Under the pieces are notes generated by a model. The model was not told the origin of the DNA. It worked only from the letters and a program-made list of their open reading frames with translations, and ran no database searches. This document shows, piece by piece, positions 23,904-35,276 of a stretch of 60,000 bases of DNA (the stretch's first letter is position 1; every line of letters starts with the position of its first letter). This DNA comes from Owenia fusiformis (lineage: Eukaryota; Annelida; Polychaeta; Sabellida; Oweniidae), in contig CAIIXF020000009.1 of the NCBI GenBank assembly GCA_903813345.2, forward strand, positions 8,738,030 through 8,798,029. Reading direction: 5' to 3'. Both the position numbers and the translations under genes were made by a program.

Positions 23904-26900
23904 ATGTTTTGGAGTTTGACGGTCCTTATCTTCATAGTGCTTCCTCTTGCCAAAGGACAAAAAGGTAGGATATATGCTCTCCTCCAATTAATCCGATTTC
24001 ACTTTGATTTTCTACCCGATCTTAAATTTCAATATGGCTTCTTTTCAAATATTGTAAATGGTTTCCAAAAATTCACAGCCGACTCGTTTTTCTTTAAGTG
24101 TGGTTTCTTGATACTTTCCCAGTAACCAATTGGCTACATATATACCGTAAAGAGATATCACGCGTAGCTAAATCACCAAAATAAAACAAGATTGTTTTTC
24201 TATTATAGGGTGACACATAGAATGCCACTCACATGTTGCATAGTAACATTGTTTTCAGGAAAACTATGTGGAGATGTGGTGTTTGTACTACAAACATCGT
24301 GCAACTTGAAAGGCAGAATAATAGATGGCATGCAATCAATCATGAGTGGTATTGCCATGAAATTGACAGATCATCAAAACACAACCATGTCTCTTATAAC
24401 ATACAGTGATGTGAGTAAATTATTTTAAGAAATGGTGAAGGAAAACACATTTCAAAATGATTCATTATCTGTTTTTTCTTTATAGTTGATCTATGTTCAT
24501 GTGTATCATCACATAGTATCTAGATCTAGGTCATCTTGATACAATTATGGTATTTATTCGCAAAATCTCACAATACGTATTTAACAAAATGTAACTAACC
24601 GCCCCTATCACACCAAACTAGTTCTTACCCGTTCTTGCCAGTCCTACGAAAATGTCGTAAAACGGGCTCGATTTGGCTGCGGTCGGGATATATGTCTAAA
24701 ATAATTAGCTACTTCGTTCATAAACAGTTTTCAATACGTCCATCACGTTCGCAGTTCGTTCAGGTCGCACCACGTCGGTGTGCAACGTAGTATAAACCGT
24801 CCCTCAGTCTAGAAGGTCATCATGACCTGATTACAGAACGGTATGGTCGCCATCGAATTTTGAATCGATTCAAAATTCTAAATCACATACCCCGTCCGGG
24901 AAAGTCCATGAAGTTCGTAAACAGAACATAGAACGTTGTAGCTACGTTCATTCAGTTCGCCCACAGTTTAAAACCGATTCGGCAACGTTTTGATGATAAC
25001 CAGAAAATGTTGAGCATGCTCTAAGTGCTGGAGGACCTACTCCTTCTAGTAGTTTCATGAAGTTTGTAAACAGATCCCAAACGGTTCTTAGTGGGTTCTT
25101 AGTACGTCAAATCCGTTCGTGTACAGTTTAAGCCCGTTTTCGAGAACGTAGTGAGAACTAGTTTGGTGTGATAGTAGGGTAATGGATAACCATTATGCCA
25201 TGTAGTTCAAACTTAATTGTATTTTACTTTAAAGCATGGTGGAAAGGGAATTCAATGTGCTAAAGAATTATTTATCAAACACCAATGATGATCATTTTAC
25301 ATTTTCTACAGTACTAGAAACAAGGCTACTATCAATATTTTACCCCCAATCACCAATCTGTGGCTCAAGGTAGAAAAATAACGGAGACAAAGAAACTTTG
25401 AAAAATTGATATCGAAAAGATCGGGACCCCTCCTGCATACATTAGGATTAAAATAATTTCTTTGTTGATCGTTATTCCAAATGCTTTTATTTGTAGAATG
25501 CTGCAGAGGTAATTGCTCCGAGAACTCCTGCAAAATTTCAGAAGACATTGTCAAATGATGGTATAAAAAGGGGTGATAATTGTCCAAATAATACGAAGGC
25601 AATAACAGCAAAAGCGCTTCGTCTCGTCGACATTCAAACTAGCGACAGGCAAAATAATTTATATATAATGTGTAATTTTCTCTTTTAAGCTTGCAATGAT
25701 ACTTGCATATTTCCGTTGATGTCATATGTTTATTTAAGATATTCAAAAACGTTAAAATATTGAATACCTTGAATGGCATTACGATTCTCATCACTTTGAG
25801 GGAAAGACGCTCTGGAAAAGAATGCATTGTTAATTCTCATCAGATTGATGCGAAACAAAAAATCTCCTTATTTTCAAGGATTGTTATCTCATAATAACTT
25901 AAATTTCTACTCCTTGCAACATTAACCTTATTATACTATAATACATAAAACCAATACAAATTCATCTATGTTTTCAAGTATGCATCTACCCAATCGCTTT
26001 TTGTAAAACCTGCTCTGGTTGGCTAATATGCTAAGGGGTCATCAAACTATTGTGGCACCAAATTCAAATGTTATGAAAAATTCAAATGAGCTTTAAACAT
26101 GTTAAAACCTTACAATAAATTGAAATACTAGTATTTACATTAACAGATGTGTGAAATAATTAGATCTGGGCATAAAATATGAAAACCCAGGGTTGTTACA
26201 AAATTAATTGATAAATAAGCGAGTGATGAACTCATCCATGCATGAATATGGTTCAGAGAAAATGCATTTTAAAATGTTAGTTCTCATAGAAACCATTAAT
26301 ACAGAAATATTCCAAACACACTATATTCTTCTTTTCAATTTAGTTAGACAATCAACATTCGTTTATTTTTTGAAGCTTGGCATATTTGGTAAAGACTGAC
26401 ATAGAAGAAATTCAATTTTCGCAAAAAATGTTTGCCACCTGAGTGACATGACGATATATGATAAAAAAAAACTATACTATTCTTCTAGGGCTAAAGTAGT
26501 CGTTATTCTCAATGATGGTATATCCTTTGATTTGAAATCAAATATGGACGATACTTTGGAGCAAACAAAAGCAGAAATCAAAAGATTAAATGACAATGGT
26601 GTAATGTTCGCAACATACCCATTATATGACTTCATTAGGGCAGATAACGATGACAAAGATCTCCAATTAGAATATGAGTTTTACAACCAAATACTCCAGA
26701 TGGATCCAACGACTGATAATAGTGATCGATTTATCAATGCATTATTCAATATGGAAGGGTTCCTTTGCCCAGCGCCTGATGCGCCGCTAACAACCACGCC
26801 GAAGCGTAAGTACCATGACACATTTATAAGACGTTCGGTCCAGAGAAAATGATACTTTAGGTAGTAGGTAGTAAAAGGCGACCAAATGTCCTCCATTTCT

Positions 26901-29900
26901 GTGGGTTATTGTACGTTGTTTTATCGATCGGTTGATCGTCAGTAGTAATGCATTAGGTCAAATGCTGACACGGGAACATACATCAATTTTTGTTTTTTAA
27001 ACCCTTTGTTGTATTGGCCAATCCCGCTCACGAAAATGTTATCCATCTTCCGGGATATTTGCCAAACAAAGCTTCTTATTTCGTTCAAATTGGTCATTAT
27101 GGCGTGCTGTCCTTGTGTGAGAATCGATATTTTACAAATTGAAATAGAACTTAAGTCATATTTTGAAGACTAAAGTCGATTTTTTATACAAAAAACAGAT
27201 AAGGATTATGAACTAATATTTTATGGAGAGAGTTCTATAGTTCCCACTTTATATTTAACTGTAAAATGGCTCTCTTGTCCTGCACAACTGCTAAGCTATG
27301 AACTATTTTTGAAACTTCTGTAATTTTTTATTCCCAATTGATTGTTTTATAATTCAGTTTTTTATTCATGCAGCCTGCGTTCCGAGATTGGATCTGATGT
27401 ATTTAATTGATCGATCCAAATCCATCGCTCCAAAGAATATCGAAAAAGTGAAACAATTCTTGATAGCTCTTAGCAAAAAGATAATTGGAGATTCCCCAGA
27501 AACATGGATCGGTGCCATTTCTTACAGCCACGCAAATTTCATCAAAACTGAACTGGATATAGCAAGGCATAATTCATGGGAGGACATAGAAAAAGGTAAC
27601 AACATCATGCTTAAAACATCATGAAATACTAATTTGGCGATGGTCTTGGGTTTTCCTCGGTATGTCATGTTGTAAGCTAATCGTTAATCGTTTTGCTGTT
27701 GTAGCATTGAGAAACATGCCAACCACTACTCGTAAAGGGACCTACACTGATGAAGCTTTGGCGAAAGCTCGGAGGGAATTGGAGAAACTTGACGACAATG
27801 ACAATACGAGAAAGCAAATTCCAAACTTGATTATACTAATAACTGATGGGGTGACTAACAAATATGAATATTTAAGCACGGATCCAAAGGACCAAACTAA
27901 ATATACAACGTTCACAACAAATCAAGGTACTCGAATACTTATGTAAACATGTTCATTTTTATTCAAATTATACTTTCTATTTCAAAACTACCCAGGTCTC
28001 TTTTATTCAGGGAACTACTAGCATTTTGTATAGCTGCAGCGCCAACCGCAATACCAAAGGTTCATGTGCCCCACGGCTTTATCGAAAAGTGGTGCACCTA
28101 TTCAAACAGAGGGCCTGGAAATATATTAAATTAAACCAGGATATAAAGGACAATTTAGAAGACAATCATAAGTAGCGATATAATATTTAACTCATTAATT
28201 ACTACGTTTTAGCCATCATTGTTTGTTTACTCAGCCGATATATATACAGTAGAGGTTATTTAATAGGAAGGGTGGAATATGAATTTTATTTCGAGGGAAA
28301 ATATGATATTAACAAATATTGATTTTTGATATTTCAAAATAGAAATAATTAATATTATTATATCGCTATCTAGCTTACAACTGTTTGATTGGTCAAAACT
28401 AGGTCACATGTCATGGAATATCTGGCGATATTCACTAATTAGATAAGAAAACCATGGGATATAGATATAGAAATGGCAGACAAAGGATTTAAACGAACTT
28501 CTGACGAAGAAAAGTTAAAATTAATGAAATATGTAAACAAAAAAGCTAAACATTTGACTGACGTTTTTGTTGATTGTATGGAGGAAACTGGGAACGATAT
28601 AAACTTGCAAAATGTGCAAAACGTGAAATTAATAGAAAATTATAACACTTTTTGTGACTGGCTAAGAAGTCAAGACTAGACCCCGATCACTTTTAACCCA
28701 CTCTCGATGTCAAATGCTATGGAATCAGTATAATAAAACAAATATTTCACTCTACTTTCGGTGAATACCTGTGCATATTTAACAAGTGGTATTCCACGAA
28801 GCCCGGAGAGCTAGTGCGGAATATCATCTTGTAAAAGTGTCGCAGTGGAGTGAAATATTTTTTCAATACTTATGTTTTTCATAATATGCCACAATAACAC
28901 AGTATTAAGTCTCATGAAAGAATAGGTATCGATATGGTGAACTGAAAAAACAATGTTTTTCTCTTAAACCAATTATGGAAACATTCTGTAAAAACAAAGT
29001 TTTTTTTAGTGCAATTGTTTTTTGTTCCTTTCTACCAATTCCTTAGAATGAAATAAAATGTCTTTCCAAACCTTGTTGGAACAAAATAGCATATACAATA
29101 TTTTCTTAGACCACTCAATATTATAGTTATACAAAGGAAATTTTGTTTGATTTTACAATAAGTATGCAAAAACTTAAAACAAAAAAAACTACAAAATAGA
29201 TAAATATTAAGTTCAACATTTTATTTCATTAACAAGATTTTTTTTAAATCAACCAAACTTTCCTTTGTACAGTCATAATATTGAGAGACATAAACACGTT
29301 GTGTTTTATTACTGTTTTCTTAAAATCGTATATACTCGAAAAATCATATTTTCCCGGGAAAAATATATATCCTCTGTAAAGAAAAAAAGGTGCATTATCT
29401 TTTACCAATAATATCTTCTTTATGTTTCGTTATTATCAGACCAAACATTCAGAGGTATAATGTATGTATGTTGTGGCCAAATGGAGAAAATTTCCAAAAA
29501 TATCATACATATGGTAAAATGTTAGAAAGGATTGAATAGAACGACTCCCAAAATTGTAAGTGTGACTTTTTACCATAAATTGACGTCATAAATTTGAGAA
29601 ATCCTAAACCCGGCAATGTGCTCAAGAAGGGGATCTTCTGAGACATGAAGTTAAATTGCATTGTTAGTTACGTTTAGAGGAATACAACATCTTAAAAACG
29701 TTTTCAATCGAGTACAACTTTGTAAAAGATATCAGTTATATTACGAAAGTCCGATTAATTACAACCATTTTGTGATAAAATTTGAGGTTATATCCTTCAG
29801 ATATAGAGGTCTCTTCTCAGTTCAAAATTAGGGGTAGGGGTAACATAGTTAATATTACAGTAAACTGGAAATTGTAAGATAATTATAACCCTTAATCTTT

Positions 29901-32900
29901 CTGAATGATCCATAAATATGTTATATATCCTATATTTAGCTTATGCATACCAAACTTTATGTCAGATGCGACATATAAATGTGTTTATTGAGCAAAATGG
30001 TTACATCCTTATTCCTCTCCTTAATTTCACTGCTATTTGACGCGCAAAATTGTCTAAAAATCATGTATTAAGCGGGTTTTGACACTTCTATAATTTCTGT
30101 CAGTGTTTCATACTCAAAAATTGGTAGAAAGGAACAAAAAAACAATTGCGCTAAAAAAACTGTTAACAAAATAGTTTTATAAATATATAAATACTTTTCG
30201 CATTAAATTGTTGTCAATCAGTCAACATTACAAGGGCCGATCAAAAAGTTTATTACCGTTGGCTCTAGTTGGCTCTAGTTGGATGCTTAAACTTGTACAT
30301 AAGACAGGGTAGTAAGTTTGCTTGAGACTGTCTGAGTTTCGTTTAAATTGGTTCATTGGTAGTGCCACAGAGTCAATACATATTTTCAATGATTGAATTA
30401 GGTGGAGCAGCGTTTTTTTTATAAAAAAAATTGTGCTTAGCTGCAGTTTTGGAAATTTCTAACACTAAGTAGTGTCATCTGTCAATAGACTGTAGTTTAA
30501 TCATGTTTTATTAGTTTTTCTGCTAATATTCATTCTCATTCAAAATATTCAACCCCAGTTGCAATGCACTTCCTATATGTGTCCACTCTATCCAAAAACA
30601 CATGTTTAAGGCCTTCGTATGAGAGTTTGTAAACGATGTCGGTAAATTTCCAGGACCACAATTCAGCAGATATGTTAAATATAACGCTGCTCCACCTAAC
30701 TTTGTCATTGAAAATATAAATTGACTCTGTGTCACTACCAATAAACCAATTTATATGAAACTCGTAGAGTTTCAAGCAAACTAACTATTCTGTCCCATGT
30801 CAAAGTTTGAGCTTCCAACTCCTCTTACTATAAAATTGAGGGCCAACGGTAAGAAACTTTTTGATCGGCCCTTGTACATAAAGGACTGTGTTTTACAGAA
30901 TTTTTTCAATAATTGGTTTAAGAGAAAAACATTGTTAAATTCAGTTCACCATATCGATACCTATCCTTAGAGTTTAGTAATATCATACAAAATTTTGAAA
31001 AATGTAATGACTGATACAGGACCACGCACCTTGTTCCTTTACAGAAGGTGAACTCGAAAAATCGTATTGTCCGGGGGAAAAATCATATTGAGATCACATT
31101 CACTCAACAATCGATTCTATGATAAAAAAAAAGAATCTTTTTTTATAAAAAAAATTTACATGTCATATTTAACTTTGAAATAGACTTTTTGTCGTTTATT
31201 GTTACTTAAAATCATGTTTTTGTTATATAACTTGTTTATCTGTAAAAGGGCCATAGAAAAATTAAATCATGGAATAAAAAGGTCATTTCATGGTTAATTT
31301 TCAATATGAATCTTATTCCAGGGCAATTTGATATTGACTGAGGAAAATATGATATTGACCAAACGAACGAAGCAATATCTATATATACGATATATGTTCT
31401 TTTACAATTGATTTTCATACTTAGCTAATTATTTTTGTACACAGCTAAACTACTTGCACCACGTGAAAGAATTAAGTTGGGACCTACCTCAGGTACAGAT
31501 TTGATGATAGTAGGATTACCTAATATACCGGGCAAGGAAATGCTGCAAAGCACAAATGAGAAAAAGAGGGAGCTAGGCCAAGCAAAACTAGATGCCGGCC
31601 GGTGTAAAAGAATGGCAGGACTCCGTAAGTTAAACTTAGTTTAAAGAATTATGCTTTACTTGGCTAACGAGGATTTACAAGGCTTGTTCTTAAAGCGAAT
31701 CTGAACTTGTGATTTCACGCTCATATCCGCGTATAAGCAAGTTTTCCGTTAAGCAGTCGATGAGTTTGGACCTTTGATGGAGCAATGCCCCATAGACATA
31801 ATTATTTTAACAATAACCCCCTTTGGCCCACAGTATTGAAGTTTACGTTTACACTCTGTCATGTCTGTCAAATACCTGTAACTTCTGTAACATCTCTAAT
31901 GTCTAAAACCCTATCCCCCAGCCGCGTTTCAGAAACCTTTATCACTATCAAAGACAACAAGGTCAAGGAGCATATGCCTAGTATCCCTGTATAGTCCATG
32001 GTATGACTTCCGAATATGAAGGATCCGTAGCACACAATAGCGCAGCAACATTTGAAGCAATATTTATGAAGGTGTATATGTCTTGATTCTTTTAAAATAC
32101 CATTTGCTGAAAAAACTTCCGGCTTTCGAGTCGAAAAATGTATTTCATCACAAGGGGTCAAAAAACGTAAATATTTTGATTCGAACTTTTATACATTTTA
32201 TAAGACACAGACTGTTATTCTAAGCATACGAACCCAAAAATTGAAAATCATAATGTCAAAATTACTATGATTTTACTGTAGATGTCGGTGTTTAATTAGT
32301 GTAATTACACAAGTGTGTTTTTCAGATTCTGTTTGATTTTTCAAATATGAGCTAAGCCGATTCAACAAAATTGTATGGACTATTTAGGTATTTTTTTTTG
32401 ATTGGGAACGTATTAGTTTTCTTACCAGTTAAAACATTTTATTACCAGAATTTTTCCATATAATCGTAAAGGGCCTAACAACAAATTATTGTCGATGTTT
32501 TATAAAACATAATACAATAACAAATAGGTAAGATTCATATCTAATTCGATGTTACAGAGGTATTTGCATGTTCATATATTCCAAGGGCATGTCTAATAAT
32601 CAATTAGAGTCATATACAGTCGAACGCCTTAAAATTCTTCCTCGACGTTAGTTGTGGCTATCATCAAGTTTTCTTATGGTTGTTTCTTCTTTGACCTTAC
32701 CGAAGGATATAATCAAATTTTAGGAAGATAATGAAAACGATTTTTCTCAATTATTCATGAATTTGACCAAGTCTTGATGGTTGTTTCATAAGCAACTGAG
32801 CTATATCTAACTACGAGAAATATAATTTTAGCTGTAGTCGCAATTAGTCAAGGAAGAGCAATAGACCCACCTTTATTGATAATGTTCACCGCTGAATAAA

Positions 32901-34146
32901 AGTTCATATCTTAAAACGTATTGAGACCCATTTTGTGAAAACCTAGCATAATTTAAGCATTTGTCATTCTAATATAAAAGTGATTCATTTGTAGCATTTA
33001 TCTTATTAATACCCGAGAAACAATACAAAATGTCGATACACTGATGACATAATCTTTTGGTATTGGTAAGAAAAATAACCTCAAACTTTTAGCTTAGAAA
33101 CCTAAATCATATACTTAAAATCATATTTTATTATTTGCTATTGCATTGTGTACTCCAAATTGTGAAAGTTTTTTGACCTCTGTTAATGGCAGGCATAATT
33201 CAGCCTTAAAGCCGGAAGTATATTAAACAGTTATAATAAAAATTATTAGGGGACATATGTAGGTATGCTAATGTTAGGTCAAATATCGCTGCGCTATAGT
33301 GTGCTACCAGCTCCTTTATTAGACGTCCTAGAGATTTCATACCATGGACTAGTAAGATAAAGCATCCAGTCTAAATCTATTGATGTTTTGTGAAGAACGT
33401 TAAATTGTTGAATCGTAAAATAATTATTCAAACATGACCGTGCTCTATTCGAATTTCTCAACCAATCAGAATGCAGCATAGCCAATATAGAACGTTCTCT
33501 AATTCTCCATAGATGCACGACCATGCTCTATTCAATCTGCAATTTGCATTGTTTTGAGTGACGTCACATCTCAGCTGCACATCTGGGGCTCTGTCCGGGG
33601 ATAGCTGTTCTGAAATTTTTCCGGCCGACTTCAGAATCTTGACAGCATGCGTATTCTTCCTTCATGCCCGTTCCACAGACACGGCTTTTACTAATTTTTA
33701 TGTTTGAATCGGAATAAATAATGATAGGCCATTCAATATGGTGAAATTCAGCACGAGTTGGACAGAATGTTAGTACAAATGCACTCCGGTGAGTGCATTT
33801 GTACTAACATTCTGTCCAACTCGTGCTGAATTTCACCATATTGAATGGCCTATCATTATTTATTCCTTAAATGAATAACGCCTTCGTTTTTTGGCATAAT
33901 AAATCCAACTTGCTTTTCATTATTACAAATATCTAAATTAAATTAAATATTTCTATAAATAAAATTAAGCAATATATCAATGATATTCATTGTGAATTTT
34001 AATGTGTGTTTCAGATCAAAGCAAGGTATGGTGATGGGACAGATAAGTTGGATACCAATTTATTCACTTTAGACACAATGGAGGGGATGACGGAGAGATT
34101 TGATGAAATCTTGGCATCAGTGTGCAGCAGCAGCAATACAGTCTAA
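23904..34146 (+). CDS. Secreted dual-VWA protein, copy A (C-terminus probably broken)
   Basis: Coding exons: 23904-23964, 24259-24410, 25497-25648, 26489-26805, 27374-27595, 27705-27926, 31445-31624 and 34015-34146. Exon 1 gives a hydrophobic signal peptide (MFWSLTVLIFIVLPLAKG). The next three encode VWA1, where LQTSCN replaces the DxSxS metal motif but LNDG is kept. The next exons encode VWA2 with an intact site: DRSKS, GTYTDEAL and ITDG. Two oddities relative to copy B stand out. The donor after 25648 is GC (AG|GCAAAA) where B and C have GT. Exon 31445-31624 carries extra bases near its end, so splicing at its GTAAGT shifts the last exon and gives a stop at 34032-34034 (about 441 aa). Without the shift the exon would read to TAA at 34144-34146. 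It may be a functional truncated protein or a decaying copy. An in-frame ATG at 19615 could add a few N-terminal residues. Confidence 0.75.
24608..25171. mobile_element. TA-flanked inverted-repeat element in copy A intron
   Basis: TCACACCAAACTAGTTCT at the left (24608) and its complement at the right (ending 25171) form the ends. Both are flanked by TA, for a length of 564 bp. The interior is less AT-rich than its surroundings and full of GTTCG / ACGTTC strings on both strands, with further inverted pairs (for example AAAACGGGC and GCCCGTTTT). There is no transposase. Copies B and C lack it at the matching intron. Confidence 0.75.
28473..28679 (+). other. Small open frame (68 aa) in repeat context, function unknown
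   Basis: An ATG-to-stop frame encodes a charged, Lys- and Asn-rich peptide beginning MADKGFKRTSDEEK and ending CDWLRSQD. It is followed within 80 bp by the dispersed 95-bp motif shared with 18622-18720. It is preceded by GATATTC / GAATATC strings that also occur near that other copy. I do not recognise the peptide. It may be the N-terminal fragment of a transposon protein or a chance frame; it is not spliced into the surrounding VWA gene. Confidence 0.3.
28925..30961. mobile_element. Inverted-repeat element X, interrupted by a MITE
   Basis: GGTATCGATATGGTGAACTG at 28925 is mirrored by its complement ending at 30961. The arms (about 130 bp on the left, about 210 bp on the right once the inserted MITE is removed) both contain TTTTTCTCTTAAACCAA and the CAATTGTTTTTT-GTTCCTTTCTACCAATT block. 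The left arm lacks about 80 bp present in the right arm and in the second copy near 40431. The core has no recognisable gene. It is a non-autonomous element of unknown superfamily. Confidence 0.7.
30231..30874. mobile_element. Mariner-type MITE inside element X
   Basis: Ends CAAGGGCCGATCAAAAAGTT and its complement, each flanked by TA (30229-30230 and 30875-30876), with arms of about 180 bp in imperfect inversion. Between the arms the minus strand encodes a short mariner-like C-terminal fragment (RVDTYRKCIATGVEYFE). It splits the right arm of element X; removing it restores a sequence matching the copy at 40431. It is therefore younger than element X. Confidence 0.85.
33711..33866. repeat. Perfect 76-bp-arm hairpin with 4-nt loop
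   Basis: Bases 33711-33786 are exactly reverse-complemented at 33791-33866, with CGGT as the loop (33787-33790). I compared all 76 positions and found no mismatch. It lies in the last intron of copy A, about 150 bp before exon 34015, and has no counterpart in copy B. It could be a very young MITE, a fold-back repair product, or a sequencing or assembly artefact. Confidence 0.95.
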
Positions 34147-34166
34147 TAGCTTGTATATTATGTGAT

Positions 34167-34172
34167 AATAAA
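34167..34172 (+). terminator. Copy A polyadenylation signal
   Basis: AATAAA 21 bp after the ancestral stop (TAA, 34144-34146), in a context (TATGTGATAATAAAATAGACAG) almost the same as that of copy B at 50155. Conservation between copies supports it as the real signal. Confidence 0.7.
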
Positions 34173-34199
34173 ATAGACAGCATGCCTCAAATCTGTTTT

Positions 34200-34680
34200 A
34201 ATACGAACATACATACATGAATTAGGCTTGTAAAATAAATCTTCCATTGTAAAAGACCACTTGTTCTCGATTGGCTAAATATGATTTGAAAAAAAAATTG
34301 AAGGACTTATCTCGTATCCCATAGAATTCTAATTGTTAAGCAATATTTCATGATTTAAAGTGTCAAACGCTTTTGAAAGATCAAGAAAAAGTCCAATTGA
34401 ATACTCGTCATTTTCTAAGGCTGTTCTAATATTTTCAACAAAAGTTAAGATTGCCATATGTAGAGAAGTCTTTTCTAAATCCAAATTGTTGTAAGTAAAG
34501 GATTTGATTATTTTCGATAAATTGATAAAGACGTTTATGAACTAGTCTTTCAAGAAGTTTAGAAAAAACTGACAAAATAGATACAGGTCTATAATTCGTA
34601 AAGGCATTTATATTACCCTTCTTGAATAAAGGTATAACTTTTGCAAGCTTAAGAAGATTTGGCAAGTCAGACGGTACAAA
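34200..34680 (-). mobile_element. LINE reverse-transcriptase fragment
   Basis: Minus-strand translation gives [32 protein letters not shown] and [10 protein letters not shown]. After a frame change it gives [16 protein letters not shown], which carries the first catalytic Asp motif of non-LTR polymerases. Both ends are missing, as are the YADD motif, the endonuclease and the tail. It sits just downstream of copy A and abuts the palindromic element at 34702. Frame breaks and a stop show it is dead. Confidence 0.85.
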
Positions 34681-34701
34681 AATGCACCAATATGCGAACG
34701 G

Positions 34702-35276
34702 CGATTATGGCGTAGTGGGTATATTTAGTATATCTGCCCGCTCAGAGTACAAATCTGCTTTCTGTACCTGAAACACGTCCAAGTATGGGATAAACATAGA
34801 TTATCCTATATGAGGCTCAGGATATTGAGATTATCCCGAGGCAAATATAATATACCTGCCCGAGGGCCGTAGGTCAATATCCTGAACCGACTATTGGATA
34901 ATATGTTTATCCCATACCAATCTTGGTCATCTGGTTCACATTGTTCAATCGTGGTAATATTTTAGAATACTCATGTCCAGTTTTGTTTTCTTGGCCGTGG
35001 GCGGATTTTCCTGTTGTCTCAAATATTCCCTCGTGAGATATGCACATCTACCTTCGGTCCCTGCGGTCCCTCAGGTAGATATGCATATCTCCCTCTGGAT
35101 AAACCCCATATCCAAAACCTCCCAGTACATAACCCTTATTTATCCCATACTTGGACGTGTTACATGTACATAAAGCCGGTTTGTAAAAACTTATATTTTC
35201 ATCAGCGGGCAGATATAGCTTTACGTCCTGCTCCGAGCGGGCAGATATAGTATATCTGCCCGCTACGTCATAATCG
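34702..35276. mobile_element. Multi-palindrome MITE (about 575 bp)
   Basis: CGATTATGGCGTAGTGGG at the left faces CCCGCTACGTCATAATCG at the right. Inside lie more inverted pairs: TATATCTGCCCGCTC against GAGCGGGCAGATATA, and CACGTCCAAGTATGGGATAA against its exact complement at about 35140-35162. A self-complementary GATATGCACATCTACC region near 35036-35092 makes a third. GGGCAGATATA itself occurs repeatedly. It has no coding capacity. No clear target duplication was found. Confidence 0.75.

Larger units (their letters stand above)
27927..31444 (+). other. Copy A intron before exon 31445, filled with nested repeats
   Basis: This intron is about 3.5 kb against about 0.9 kb at the same place in copy B (47556-48452). 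The excess is repeat DNA: a small open frame in repeat context (28473-28679), a shared 95-bp motif (about 28752), the inverted-repeat element at 28925-30961 and the MITE inside it. A CTCGAAAAATC-TATT-CCGGG motif occurs at about 29335 and about 31052. Confidence 0.6.

Noticed and set aside
31868-32161. 97-codon minus-strand frame in a copy A intron
   Set aside because: No homologous frame at the corresponding place in copy B and no domain.
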